Numbered from the stretch's first letter, positions 33,392 to 42,535 are shown. The stretch: DNA of 64,000 nucleotides from Streptomyces odontomachi (GCF_024435355.1 NZ_JAMJWG010000020.1:62001-126000); one strand, 5' to 3'. Notes: generated by a model not told the origin, from the sequence alone. Numbers and translations are program-made.

Positions 33392-35263
33392 ATGACTGAC
33401 GTGCAATCCGGTGCGCCGGTATTCGGCACCTCGCGTGAATTAACATCCTGGCCCGAAGCCGGGCCACCGAAAATGCCGAGTGCCGCGCCCCCCATGGTGG
33501 AATTCCGGGCACTTGGCCCGTTGGAGGCATGGGTCGCCGGCCGGCCGGTGGAGTTGGGGGCACCCAAGCAGCGCAGGTTGCTGGCGTTACTGGTCAGTCG
33601 AGTCGGACAGCCGGCACCGGTGGACGTGCTGCTGGAGGCCCTGTGGGCGGGGTCTCCGCCCCCGTCGACGACGGCCTCGCTCCAGGCCTACGTGGCCAAT
33701 CTCCGCAGGGTGCTGGAACCGGGCCGGGCGCCACGGACACCGGCGAAGGTGCTGCGCACCAGCGACCGCGGCTATCTGCTGGACGACCGCGTCGTGGCGG
33801 TGGACGTCCACGAGTTCGAGCGACGCGCCAAGGCGGGGTGGCAGGCGTGGCACCGGGGTGACCCGCATGAGGCCCTGGGCGAGTTCGAAGCCGCCCTGGG
33901 GTTGTGGCGGGGCGAGGCCTACCCGGAGGTGTCCCATGCGGTCCATGTGGCGGCGGAGGTGGCGCGGCTGGAAGCGTTACGGCTGTCGGCCGTCGAGGGG
34001 CGGTGCGCCGCGCTGCTGGCCGTGGGGGCCCACGAGGTGGCGGTCGCCGAGTTGGAGGCCTTCATGCAGGCCCATCCGCTGCGCGAGTACGGCTGCGAGC
34101 TCCTGAGCCTGGCGCTGTACCGGGCCGGGCGGCAGGCCGACGCCCTGGCGGTGCTGCGAACCAACCAGAGACGGTTGGGCGAGGAACTGGGCATCGACCC
34201 CAGACCGGCGCTCCAACAGCTCGAGCGGGAGATCCTGAGCCATGCTCCGGCGCTGGACTGGCGCCCCGCGCCGGCCGTCCCGGCTGCCCCGGCCATGCCG
34301 ACTGCGGGCAGGCCCGTGGCCGCGCCGCAGGTCCGGGTGCCCGCACCGGCGCGGACCAGGGCGACCGCGGACGAGGAGATCTTCGTGGGCCGCGAGGCGG
34401 CACTGCGCCAACTGGCCGCGATGTCGGGTGGGGCGGCGGCCGGCCGGGGGCGGGTGGTGACGGTCTCCGGTGACCCGGGCATCGGCAAGACCAGCCTGCT
34501 GCGCCGGTTCGCCGAGCTGGCGGCGAGCGTGCCGGTGCTGTGGGGTGCCTGCCCCCGGCATGTAGCCACCCCGCCGTTGTGGCCCTGGCGGCAGGTGCTG
34601 GGGATGGCGGGCACCCTGGGCACGCGGCGCCCCCTTCCGGGCTCCGTGGCCGAGCTGCTCAACGGGGTCGACAAGGTGAGCGGGCAAGCCTGCCAGCCGC
34701 CGTACGCCGCGCACGCGGACGCCGTCACCTCGCGGCTGTGCGAGGAGATCGTCCACTACCTCATCGAGGTCTCCCAGGCCACACCGCTGGTGATCGTGCT
34801 CGATCACCTGCACCAGGCGGACCGGAGCTCCCTTCAGTTGGTGGCCCGGCTGGCCGCGTCCGTGCAGACGAGTCGCCTGCTGGTGGCCGTGTCCCACCGT
34901 TCCGACGAGGCGTCGGCCCCCGCCCGGACGCCGGCCGCACTGGCACGCGCGGAAGTGACGCGGTTGGAGCTGGGTGGCCTGAACACCGCGGAGACCCGGG
35001 CCCTGGCGAGCGCGATGCTCCGCCGCGAGGTGAGCCGGGCAACGGCCGAGGATCTCCGGCACCGCACCGGGGGCAATCCGTTCCACCTGCGCGAACTGAT
35101 CAGGGCGCGGGACGGCGAAGGGCGCCCGAGCCGCACCCGCCCGGCGTCGGTGCCGGCACCACCGGACGAGGCGGCGCCCGGCACGACCCGGCCCGACCGC
35201 CGTCGAGTCGCCGTCCGCAGCCTCCGCCGCGGGCCGCAGCTGCACCCTCGACGCCGCCGCTGA
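33392..35263 (+). CDS. Large SARP pathway regulator with ATPase domain; three TTA codons
   Basis: 623 residues. An OmpR-type winged helix (about 35-125; VEFRALGPLEAWVAGRPV, then RTSDRGYLLDD) precedes the BTAD (about 130-275). A partial NB-ARC/AAA ATPase follows (about 335-590; VGREAALRQLAA, Walker A GDPGIGKTSLL, Walker B-like LVIVLDHLHQAD). The TPR half of full AfsR-like regulators is missing and the tail is Arg/Pro-rich. Leu codons 17, 66 and 196 are TTA (33440, 33587, 33977), so translation should depend on bldA tRNA. It probably activates the meroterpenoid operons. ATG 33392 is preferred; ATG 33383 is in frame. Confidence 0.92.
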   Translation: MTDVQSGAPVFGTSRELTSWPEAGPPKMPSAAPPMVEFRALGPLEAWVAGRPVELGAPKQRRLLALLVSRVGQPAPVDVLLEALWAGSPPPSTTASLQAYVANLRRVLEPGRAPRTPAKVLRTSDRGYLLDDRVVAVDVHEFERRAKAGWQAWHRGDPHEALGEFEAALGLWRGEAYPEVSHAVHVAAEVARLEALRLSAVEGRCAALLAVGAHEVAVAELEAFMQAHPLREYGCELLSLALYRAGRQADALAVLRTNQRRLGEELGIDPRPALQQLEREILSHAPALDWRPAPAVPAAPAMPTAGRPVAAPQVRVPAPARTRATADEEIFVGREAALRQLAAMSGGAAAGRGRVVTVSGDPGIGKTSLLRRFAELAASVPVLWGACPRHVATPPLWPWRQVLGMAGTLGTRRPLPGSVAELLNGVDKVSGQACQPPYAAHADAVTSRLCEEIVHYLIEVSQATPLVIVLDHLHQADRSSLQLVARLAASVQTSRLLVAVSHRSDEASAPARTPAALARAEVTRLELGGLNTAETRALASAMLRREVSRATAEDLRHRTGGNPFHLRELIRARDGEGRPSRTRPASVPAPPDEAAPGTTRPDRRRVAVRSLRRGPQLHPRRRR

Positions 35264-35636
35264 GGCCGCCCCGACGGCCCTGCCAAGCAACCACCGATCA
35301 ACCACCGGGCAGCTGTCGAGCAGTCGCCAAGCCGGCCCCAAGCCGGCGAACGGTCCCCCTCAAGTCCCATGGACCACACTGGTGGGCCTACGCAGCATCG
35401 GAACGCTCCCGGGCCGAGCCGGACAGGCGTCGGCGTGGGACACAGGGGGCTGAGTGACCACTTCCCAGGCCCAGGCCTGCTTCCCACCCGACGTACGTCC
35501 CCCGCCGCGGCCAGCGCAGCGGCGCGCACGTCGCCACCCACCGGGCCGGGGACGGCCGCGCAAGGCCATGGCGGAAGGTGACCGCGCGGCAACGTCATCA
35601 ACGCCGAGAGGGACTCGACGAAGATACGGGGGAAAC
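35264..35636 (+). other. Gap between the two SARP genes
   Basis: 373 bp, GC-rich, with no gene that I support. An in-frame extension of the second SARP upstream to 35454 is rejected because CGGGGGA just before GTG 35637 fits better and the extension is Pro/Arg-rich noise. The promoter of the second SARP is expected here, unless it is read through from the first. Confidence 0.5.
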
Positions 35637-36458
35637 GTGAAGATCCAGGTTTTGGGCCCCTTGTCCGCCGAGGTCAACGGGAGATCGATCGTTCCGACGG
35701 CCGGCAAACCGCGGCAGGTTCTGGCCCTGCTCGCGCTCTCTCCGGGACGGGTGGTCCCGGTCGCCACGCTCATCGAGGAACTGTGGGGAGCCACGCCGTC
35801 CCCGAGCGCTCTCGCCACCCTCCAGACCTACATCCTCCAGTTGCGCCGGCGCCTCGGCAGCGCGATGGGTTCCGACGGGCCCGGCACGGCCAAGGAGGTG
35901 CTGGCCACGCGGCCCGGCGGCTACGTGCTGGAGACGACCGCCGAAAGCGTCGACGTGCACACGTACGAGCGCCTGGTCGCGGAGGGCCGGTCGGCCTTCG
36001 AGACCGGCGACGACGTCGTCGCGGCCGACCGCTTCCAGCAGGCGCTCGCCCTGTGGCAGGGATCGGCACTGGTCGACCTGCGGGTCGGGCCCGTCCTCAG
36101 GATAGAGGTCATGCGCCTGGAGGAGAGTCGCCTGTGCACCGTCGGGCAGCGGATCGACGCCGATCTGCGCCTGGGCCGGCACACCGAACTCCTGCCGGAG
36201 CTGACGGAGCTGACGGCCCGCCACCCCAAGCACGAAGTCCTCCACACCCAGGCCATGGTCGCGCTCTACCGAGCGGGACGGCAGGCGTCGGCCCTGGAGG
36301 TCTACCGGACGCTGCGCATCCGGCTGGTCGAGGAGCTGGGCGTCGAACCCTCTCCGCAGGTGCAGCGCCTCCACCAGGCGATGCTGACCGGCGACCCCCA
36401 ACTGGACGTCGCCGCCGGGGGTCGGCGCACCTCGACGTTCGACCTCTTCGCCGCCTGA
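35637..36458 (+). CDS. Small SARP-family regulator
   Basis: 273 residues: OmpR-type winged helix (VKIQVLGPLSAEVNGRSIVP to RPGGYVLET, about 1-100) and the bacterial transcriptional activator domain (about 105-255; FETGDDVVAADRFQQALALW, LVEELGVEPSPQVQRLHQAML). This is the classical short SARP architecture of ActII-ORF4/DnrI. The GTG start has GGGGGA 5 bp upstream. It is next to the convergent methyltransferase gene of the biosynthetic cluster and is the likeliest direct activator of the cluster, under the larger SARP. Confidence 0.94.
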   Translation: MKIQVLGPLSAEVNGRSIVPTAGKPRQVLALLALSPGRVVPVATLIEELWGATPSPSALATLQTYILQLRRRLGSAMGSDGPGTAKEVLATRPGGYVLETTAESVDVHTYERLVAEGRSAFETGDDVVAADRFQQALALWQGSALVDLRVGPVLRIEVMRLEESRLCTVGQRIDADLRLGRHTELLPELTELTARHPKHEVLHTQAMVALYRAGRQASALEVYRTLRIRLVEELGVEPSPQVQRLHQAMLTGDPQLDVAAGGRRTSTFDLFAA

Positions 36459-36471
36459 GTCCTTCCGCAGG

Positions 36472-36497
36472 GCCCGGCTCCTTCGGTTGCGCCGGGC
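36472..36497. terminator. Short hairpin between convergent SARP and methyltransferase genes
   Basis: GCCCGGC (36472-36478) pairs with GCCGGGC (36491-36497) across a 12-nt loop in the 42-bp gap between the two stop codons. A modest bidirectional terminator candidate. Confidence 0.45.
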
Positions 36498-36500
36498 GCC

Positions 36501-37574
36501 TCAGCCCCGCTTCGTCGCGCAGATGACGACGCGGTTGATGATGGCGTCCGGCGGGATGTCGGCGGGATCCTTGGCGGTCACCCCGGTGACCTCGAACCCG
36601 CACTCCTCCAGCCAGCTCCGGTAGGTGGACACCGTCTGCAAGCCGCCGCGTCCCATCACGCAGCCGAGGATGTAGGACGGGAAGAAGTCGACCTGGAGGT
36701 CGTCGGTGTCCCTGATATCCTCGGGGTACACGGGCGCGAGGACGACGATCTGCCCGCCGGGGTCCAGTGCCTGGTGGGCGTTCCTGAAGATGGTGAGGAC
36801 CTCGTCCTTGTCGTACATGTCCACGAAGTGCTTGAGCAGCAGCACGTCGAAGCCCCCCGGGAGGGACGCAAGGACGTCACCGCCCACGAACGAGCACTGC
36901 TCCGCCACGCCCTGCGCCGCGAAGTTCCGCAGGCACTCGGCCTCCAGGGCGGGCCGGTCGAAGGTGGTCACGCGCAGCCCGGGCGAGCCCTTCAGCTGGC
37001 AGGTCATGATCGCCCCGAGCCCGTTGCCGCCCTGCACGTCCAGCACGCGTGCCCCGTCGGGAACGTCGAAGCTGCGGAAGAACCAGGGGTAGACGGCGGC
37101 GGTCTCGTTCTGGGCCAGCGGTCCCCATGCGGCACGCACCTCGGCGACCTCGGCGGCCGCCTCGAACATCGTGCCGTCGAAGCCGTAGAGCTGCTTCAGA
37201 CCGACGACGCTGCCGGTCGACACGCTGTCGGCGAGGTAGTACAGCTGCCGCAGCATGCCTGTCTTGATCATGCTCATGAAGGTCAGGACACGCTGGAGGT
37301 CCGGCTCGCAGACGTCGGCGAGCGCGTCGAGGGTGTAGCCGCCGGAGGTCTCGTCCCGGGCGACGAAGCCCTCCTTCACCAGCAGGTGCAGCAGCTGCTC
37401 CACGGCGTCGGGCTTCGCCCCGACGGCGGCGCCGAGTTCGGCGGCGGTCAGGCCGGATTCCTTGCGCAGCGCCTCGACGATGCCGAGTTCGAAGCAGGCG
37501 TGGAGGTTCATGAACCGGGTGGGTCCCACCATGTACTCGCGTATCCGGGCCAGTACGGCTTCGGGGTTGGACAC
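36501..37574 (-). CDS. SAM methyltransferase (O-/C-methyltransferase, family 2-like)
   Basis: 357 residues. An N-terminal helical dimerisation/winged-helix part (MNLHACFELGIVEALRKESG, LGAAVGAKPDAVEQLLHLLVK) precedes a Rossmann domain with motif I VLDVQGGNGLGAIM. Further blocks are FDRPALEAEC, LLLKHFVDMYDKDE and DPGGQIVVLAP. It resembles small-molecule methyltransferases that act on aromatic polyketides; whether O- or C-directed cannot be told. The GTG start has AAGGGA. It is 33 bp downstream of the prenyl synthase gene and probably shares its transcript. Confidence 0.9.
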   Translation of the reverse strand: MSNPEAVLARIREYMVGPTRFMNLHACFELGIVEALRKESGLTAAELGAAVGAKPDAVEQLLHLLVKEGFVARDETSGGYTLDALADVCEPDLQRVLTFMSMIKTGMLRQLYYLADSVSTGSVVGLKQLYGFDGTMFEAAAEVAEVRAAWGPLAQNETAAVYPWFFRSFDVPDGARVLDVQGGNGLGAIMTCQLKGSPGLRVTTFDRPALEAECLRNFAAQGVAEQCSFVGGDVLASLPGGFDVLLLKHFVDMYDKDEVLTIFRNAHQALDPGGQIVVLAPVYPEDIRDTDDLQVDFFPSYILGCVMGRGGLQTVSTYRSWLEECGFEVTGVTAKDPADIPPDAIINRVVICATKRG

Positions 37575-37607
37575 AGGTATCCCTTCGATTCGACGGGTCG
37601 GGTGGGC

Positions 37608-38699
37608 TCAGGCGTTGCGGTAGGCGACGCGCACGGCCAGGTCCGCCAGCTCGCCGCGCCACACCTGGTCGACGGGTGCGTCGGCGATGGCCTTGCAGCC
37701 CCGCTCGACGAGGTCGGCGATGTGCTTCTCGACATCGGCGGGAACTGCCATGTCCAGAAGGCGGCGGCGTACCTCGTCGGGGGTGTGGCCCGGCTCCGTG
37801 ATCAGGGTGTGGATGTGCTCGTCGCGCTGCATCGCCCAGCCCAGCAGCAGCGTCATCTTGTGCTGGGTGAAGTCGAGGCCGGTGGGCTTGCCGGTGTCGG
37901 CCGGGTCACCGAAGGCGTCCAGCAGGTCGTCACGGAGCTGGAACGCCTCGCCCACCGCCTCTCCGTACTCCTCGAAGGCGGGGGCCAGGTCGTGGCGGCC
38001 CGCGGCGAGCGCGCCCACGACGAGCGGACGGTGGATGGTGTACCGGCCGGACTTGATCCTGGCGATCAGCCGGGAGCCTTGCAGGTCGACCAGCCGGGAG
38101 CCCCGGGGGTCGACCGAGAACTCGGCCGCGGCGTGGACGTCCAGGTACTGGCCGACCATCACTTCGGAGCGCAGCCTGTGCCACTCCGGGGCCACCGTCC
38201 TCGGTGCCTCGGCCATCAACTCCCCCGAGTAGACGAGCGCGAGGTCGCCGACGAGGATCGCCACGCCCTCGCCGTACCGGCGTGACTCGCCCTGCCATCC
38301 CTCGTCGGCGTGCAGCCGGGCGTGCCGGGTGTGGACGGTCGGCCGTCCGCGCCGCTGGTCGGAGTCGTCCAGGACGTCGTCGTGGACGAGGGCGGACACG
38401 TGCAGCATCTCCAGGGCGGCGCCGGCTGCCACGATCCCGGGGTCCTCGGGGTCACCGCCGGCGGCGAGATAGCCGGTGATGCAGAAGGCGGGCCGGATGC
38501 GCTTGCCGCCCGACGCGATCAGCTCGCGGAGCGCGTCGACGGGGACGACCGCCCGCTCGTGCACTCCGGCCCACCCCGCGCGTTCGGCCGCGAGGAGGGA
38601 GCGCAGCCTGTCCTCGACGCGGTGCAGCAGGCCGGCGCTGGTGCGGCGGGCGAGATCGGTGGCCTCCCGGCCGGCGTCGGTGGTCGCTTCCGGGGTCAC
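37608..38699 (-). CDS. Polyprenyl diphosphate synthase (GPP/FPP/GGPP-type)
   Basis: 363 residues of the trans-isoprenyl synthase family. The first aspartate-rich motif is LVHDDVLDDSDQRRGRPT and the second is FQLRDDLLDAFGD; GGKRIRPAF binds IPP. Small residues (Ser, Ala) lie at positions 4-5 before the first motif, where aromatic residues would block elongation, so product length is not obviously limited to C10. It supplies the prenyl donor for the NphB-like prenyltransferase. The GTG start has GAGGAG. A divergent promoter lies upstream. Confidence 0.93.
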   Translation of the reverse strand: MTPEATTDAGREATDLARRTSAGLLHRVEDRLRSLLAAERAGWAGVHERAVVPVDALRELIASGGKRIRPAFCITGYLAAGGDPEDPGIVAAGAALEMLHVSALVHDDVLDDSDQRRGRPTVHTRHARLHADEGWQGESRRYGEGVAILVGDLALVYSGELMAEAPRTVAPEWHRLRSEVMVGQYLDVHAAAEFSVDPRGSRLVDLQGSRLIARIKSGRYTIHRPLVVGALAAGRHDLAPAFEEYGEAVGEAFQLRDDLLDAFGDPADTGKPTGLDFTQHKMTLLLGWAMQRDEHIHTLITEPGHTPDEVRRRLLDMAVPADVEKHIADLVERGCKAIADAPVDQVWRGELADLAVRVAYRNA

Positions 38700-39130
38700 G
38701 GGTATCTCCTCGGGGTTCCGTCGGGGGCACGTGCGCGCGAGCGCCGCGGTGTGGTCACCGGGCCGGCGCGGCTCGACCGGATACGCGCCCGCCGTCGGTG
38801 CTGACGTCCGCATGGAGCGAATCTGGAGTTCCGCTTTAGCGACGATCGATTGCGAATGTGGAACGTTGACATGCTGATCAATCCCGTGGAAACCTCCCTG
38901 TGCGCCCGGAGCGGAATCGAACAAGCGTTACCGGAGGTAGGGAAGATGTGTTACTCGTACTCTCCGCCGGGCAAGGGCAGTTGCTCACCGAGCCGTATCC
39001 ACATTCCGTAGCGCGCCCTCTTCGTCTTTACCCAGGGGCCATCGAAGCGACGACGACTGCGCATTCGCGATGCGGCGGTCCGCACGGTTCGCTGTGGTCA
39101 CCGTGAAAGCCACCTCAGAAAGGAGCTCAA
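38700..39130. promoter_or_regulatory. Divergent promoter region inside the cluster
   Basis: 431 bp between the prenyl synthase (-) and the OvmZ-like gene (+). An 11-bp direct repeat gcgaat(c/g)tgga occurs at 38817-38827 and 38852-38862, close to what SARP-binding repeats look like. TTGACA at 38866-38871 lacks a convincing -10. AAAGGAG precedes the OvmZ-like start. Confidence 0.45.
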
Positions 39131-39760
39131 ATGGGGTTGCACAGCTGCGCCCAAAGCCCTGTTCAAGAACCCGGCGAGGCGACCGAATCCACTCTTTGCG
39201 ACTCGCGTGTGCGGCAACTGGAAGGCGATCTGCGTGCGCTCCCCGGCCTCTACCAGGAGAGCCTGCACCAGGTCTTACCCATATCCAGGCAAACACACCA
39301 GACGCGGGTGTCCGGGAGCCGGAGCAGGGATCGCCTGAACATGGCGGCGCTCGATTCCCGGCACCGGATCCTCGCCATTCTCGAGTCATGGGCCGCGTTC
39401 GTGGCCGACGAGCGCCGCTTAATGGCTCCCACGGGTTCGGTTCCGCAATTGGCACATTTCCTGCTGCACAACCTGGAGTGGCTCACCCGGCAGCCACCGG
39501 CGGCTGATTTCGCGGACGAAGTTGACGGTCTCCGGAGGGAACTGCTGCACACCGTCGACTCGGAACCGGGCGATTTTAACGCGGCCACCCGGGATTGTGT
39601 GGTGACGGACTGCCCCGGGAAGATCACCATGCCGTCGCAGCATGCCGGGAACGCGGCGGGCAGAGGCATCCGGTGTTCCTCGGGACACACGTGGCACATA
39701 CATGAGTGGATTACCCTGCGCCTGCTCATGGAACGGCAGGAGAAGGCGGTCCACGCATGA
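39131..39760 (+). CDS. OvmZ-like cluster-associated protein with Cys/His clusters
   Basis: 209 residues. It begins MGLHSCAQSP, a Cys-rich start typical of OvmZ-type proteins in antibiotic clusters, and includes LRALPGLYQESLHQVL and a helical middle (HFLLHNLEWLTRQ). The C-terminal part has CVVTDCPG and IRCSSGHTWHIHEW, which could bind zinc. Two Leu codons are TTA (in HQVLPI and ERRLMA). The start has AAAGGAG. It overlaps the next gene by 4 bp (ATGA). Its function is unknown; in my memory such proteins occur with a small HTH partner (OvmW-like), as here. Confidence 0.75.
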   Translation: MGLHSCAQSPVQEPGEATESTLCDSRVRQLEGDLRALPGLYQESLHQVLPISRQTHQTRVSGSRSRDRLNMAALDSRHRILAILESWAAFVADERRLMAPTGSVPQLAHFLLHNLEWLTRQPPAADFADEVDGLRRELLHTVDSEPGDFNAATRDCVVTDCPGKITMPSQHAGNAAGRGIRCSSGHTWHIHEWITLRLLMERQEKAVHA

Positions 39761-39939
39761 GGAGACCGCCGCGCCACCAACTGCTGCCCACCCATGTGGC
39801 CGCGCTCGCCGCGGGCGTGTCGGACGCGACGATCCGCAAGTGGGTGAGTCGCGGGAAGATCACCCGCTACGGGACACCCGGCCGGGCCGAGTTCGACATA
39901 GCCGAAATCATGCAGATCGTCAGGGAACGACATCGTTAG
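39757..39939 (+). CDS. Small MerR-like helix-turn-helix protein
   Basis: 60 residues: LLPTHVAALAAGVSDATIRKWVSRGKITRYG is a MerR/HTH_17-type DNA-binding domain with a wing-like tail (GRAEFDIAEIMQIV). There is no effector domain. It overlaps the OvmZ-like stop by 4 bp, so the two are translated together and probably act as a regulatory or DNA-binding pair. It is too short for a full MerR regulator. Confidence 0.85.
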   Translation: MRRPPRHQLLPTHVAALAAGVSDATIRKWVSRGKITRYGTPGRAEFDIAEIMQIVRERHR

Positions 39940-40031
39940 GCGACGGCTCGCGTGCCGTGGCCGCCTCAGCGCTCGCCCGGGTCGCGACAGACCCGCGGGT
40001 GCGGGGGCGGCCGCACGGAGCGGACGTCCGG

Positions 40032-41084
40032 CTAGCGGGAACGGCGGGCGAACGGCCTGGTGTCGATTCCCCGGTCGACGCAGAAGTCGCGGAGTTCGCC
40101 GTGGATCAGCAGGTCGCAGCGCGTCAGGTCGGCCGGGGTGGGCGCGCCGAGCACCGTCATGAGTGCGGCCAGTTGATCCAGCCATGTCGTGATCCGGGCG
40201 ACCAACGCCGCCACACCGTCGTCGAGCAGCGTGCGCAGGAAGGTGCCGGAGACGCCGACACCAGACGCGCCGAGCGCCAGCGCACGTGCCACGTCGAGCG
40301 GGTTGCGCACGCCTCCGGAGGCGAGGACGGGCAGGGCGGCGTCGTGCGCGTCCAGCAGGCAGGCGACGGTGGACTGTCCCCAGCCGGTGAGGTAGGCGTA
40401 GTCGGCGAGTTCGCGCCGGCCGTTCTCGATGCGTGCGAAGTCGGTGCCGCCCCGGCCGCCGAGGTCGGCGACGTGCACGCCGAGGCTCTCCAGCAGCCGG
40501 ACGGTCTCCCGGCTCAGCCCGAAGCCGACCTCCTTGACGATCACGGGGACGTCGACGCCGGCCACGATCTTCTCGATCTGCGGCGCCCAGGACGAGAACG
40601 ACCGGTCGCCCTCCGGCATCACGGTTTCCTGGACGCTGTTGACGTGGATCTGGAGGGCGTCGGCCTGGATCAGGTCGAGGGCACGCTGCACCCTGTCGAC
40701 GGAGGTCGTCGCGTTGACGTTGGCGATGACGAACCCGTCCGGGTTCTCCTTGCGCAGCACGCGGAACGAGTCCGCGCAGTCCGGGTCCTTGAAGTAGGCG
40801 CTCATGGACCCGGAAGCGAGGGGCACGCCGGTCTCGCGAGCGGCGATGCCCAGGTCCCGGTTGATGATGCCGGTCCGCTCGCTGCCCCCGGTCATCGCGT
40901 TGATGTACAGCGGCACCTGCCAGGCGACGCCGGCGAAGGTGGTGGCGAGTGAGACGTCCGGCCGGTCGATGCCCGCGAGGGCGTGGTGCACGAAGGACAC
41001 GTCGTCGAACTGGTTGCGTCCGCTGTGCTGCTGCTGTTGCTCGACGGCAAGTCGGACGTGGTCGTCCTTGCGTTGAGCGATCAT
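40032..41084 (-). CDS. fni: Type 2 isopentenyl-diphosphate delta-isomerase
   Basis: 350 residues of the FMN-dependent TIM-barrel IDI-2 family: RKDDHVRLAVEQQ at the N-terminus (IPP binding), INAMTGGSE, FVIANVNA, QIHVNSVQETVMPEGDR (Gln/Glu active site), IVKEVGFGLS and the FMN phosphate loop ASGGVRNPLDVARALALGA. It interconverts IPP and DMAPP. The start has AAGGGA. In related clusters fni sits with the mevalonate genes; none of the others are present here, so it probably rebalances MEP-pathway IPP/DMAPP for prenyl synthesis. Downstream of the P450 gene by 79 bp. Confidence 0.95.
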   Translation of the reverse strand: MIAQRKDDHVRLAVEQQQQHSGRNQFDDVSFVHHALAGIDRPDVSLATTFAGVAWQVPLYINAMTGGSERTGIINRDLGIAARETGVPLASGSMSAYFKDPDCADSFRVLRKENPDGFVIANVNATTSVDRVQRALDLIQADALQIHVNSVQETVMPEGDRSFSSWAPQIEKIVAGVDVPVIVKEVGFGLSRETVRLLESLGVHVADLGGRGGTDFARIENGRRELADYAYLTGWGQSTVACLLDAHDAALPVLASGGVRNPLDVARALALGASGVGVSGTFLRTLLDDGVAALVARITTWLDQLAALMTVLGAPTPADLTRCDLLIHGELRDFCVDRGIDTRPFARRSR

Positions 41085-41163
41085 TCCTGTTCCCTTCCGC
41101 GGCGGGACGGATCGGCACGGACACCACGGGCTCGCGGCACACCGGTAGCCGGGGCGCGCAGGC

Positions 41164-42468
41164 TCACCGCGGCTGGGGCACCATGAGGAGACGACGCGGA
41201 TGGAGCGTGGTCTCCGGAGCCGTGCGGACATGGGAATGGGGCTCCGGATACAGCTTCCATTCCTGCGTCACCTCGTCGAGGATGACTTCGAGTTGCTTCC
41301 AGGCGAACATCTCTCCTATGCACCCCTTCGATCCGATGCCGAAGGGAATGTAGGAGGCATCGACCTTGCTGAGGTGGATGGAAAGCCATCGGTCGGGATT
41401 GAACCGATGCGGATGTGCGTAGTGTTCGGGGTCCCGGTGCAGCAGGTACGAGCTGAATACTACATTGGTTCCCGCGGGAAGCGCGCAGTCGCCGAGCCTG
41501 ATGTCCGCAAGTGTTTTTCGGCACGAAATCCACACCGGCGGGTAGAGCCGCAGCACCTCCATCAGGAACCGCATGGTGTAGCTGGAAACACCCTGGTCGT
41601 GGCCGGGACTTCCGCTTCTCCGCTGTACCGCGTCCTTGAGGAGTCGCTCCTCGACCAGGGGATCTCGAGAGAGCACGTGCAGCGCCCATGACATGACGGA
41701 AGCCGTGGTGACCGTGGCGGCGGTCAGCATCATGACCGCCTCCTCGCACACCTGCTCCGCCGTCAGGACTCGGTTTCCCTTTTCATCGGAGTCCGCCAGG
41801 AGCGTCGAAAGGTAGCCGCCCTCCGTTCCGGGAGATGCCTGGAGATCGGCGATGCACTCCGCGAGCAGTTCCCGGAATTCCTTGCGCGCCCGGGACAGTC
41901 CCTTCGCCGCCTGGGGCCGCGCCGCTCGGGCTGCCGACTTCCCGTAGAGCGGTTTCTTGATCATTTCCCAGGCCAGCCGGGACAACCGCTCGCTCAGCGC
42001 TTCCGTCGTCGCCGGCGGCAGCCCGTCGATGAGGGTGCCCACCACGATCGCGCAGGCGATCCGGCACATCTCGGACTGGATGTCCACGGCGTCTCCGGCA
42101 CGCCACGAGGACACGATGCGACGGACGATGTCACGCATGGCGGGAACATAGGTGTCGACCTTCGCCGACCGCAGATAGGGATTCGCCAGGCGGCGGTAGT
42201 GCCGGTGGCTGTTCTCGTCCTCCGAGAGCATTCCCACCCTGCTGAGATTCCTGGCCTTCCGGAAGAGTTCACCCTTCCCGAAGTTCTTGCTCTCGCTCAC
42301 CAGTATCGAGCGAACCAGCGCCGGGTCCCTGACGAACACGGCGTCGACGCCATCCACCGTCAGGCGCCGAAGTCGGCGCCCGCGGAGCATGTTCTCCATG
42401 CGACTGAATTGGAACGCCGGCACTTCACGTTCACCCGGATCGTCCGAGCATGAGGTTTCCGAGTTCAT
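41164..42468 (-). CDS. Cytochrome P450
   Basis: 434 residues. The heme-binding loop is FGIGSKGCIGEMFAWKQ; the ExxR is EVLR (FLMEVLRLYPP) and the PERF-like part FNPDRW. The I-helix reads LTAATVTTASV: the paired Thr is there, but the usual acidic residue before it is Val, as in some atypical oxidases. It likely oxidises or cyclises the prenylated naphthoquinone. Start ATG 42468 has GGGGGG. It begins after a hairpin that separates it from the prenyltransferase gene and is followed by fni. Confidence 0.92.
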   Translation of the reverse strand: MNSETSCSDDPGEREVPAFQFSRMENMLRGRRLRRLTVDGVDAVFVRDPALVRSILVSESKNFGKGELFRKARNLSRVGMLSEDENSHRHYRRLANPYLRSAKVDTYVPAMRDIVRRIVSSWRAGDAVDIQSEMCRIACAIVVGTLIDGLPPATTEALSERLSRLAWEMIKKPLYGKSAARAARPQAAKGLSRARKEFRELLAECIADLQASPGTEGGYLSTLLADSDEKGNRVLTAEQVCEEAVMMLTAATVTTASVMSWALHVLSRDPLVEERLLKDAVQRRSGSPGHDQGVSSYTMRFLMEVLRLYPPVWISCRKTLADIRLGDCALPAGTNVVFSSYLLHRDPEHYAHPHRFNPDRWLSIHLSKVDASYIPFGIGSKGCIGEMFAWKQLEVILDEVTQEWKLYPEPHSHVRTAPETTLHPRRLLMVPQPR

Positions 42469-42535
42469 CCGACCCCCCACTACGCTCACCTCTCGTACAC
42501 AGTTCTGGGCGCGTCGTACGCGAACAGCGCAAAGC

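Noticed and set aside
33977..35341. 454-codon minus-strand frame opposite the SARP
   Set aside because: Shadow frame; SARP domains on the + strand are unambiguous.
38866..38871. TTGACA as a promoter for the OvmZ-like gene
   Set aside because: No acceptable -10 within 16-19 bp.
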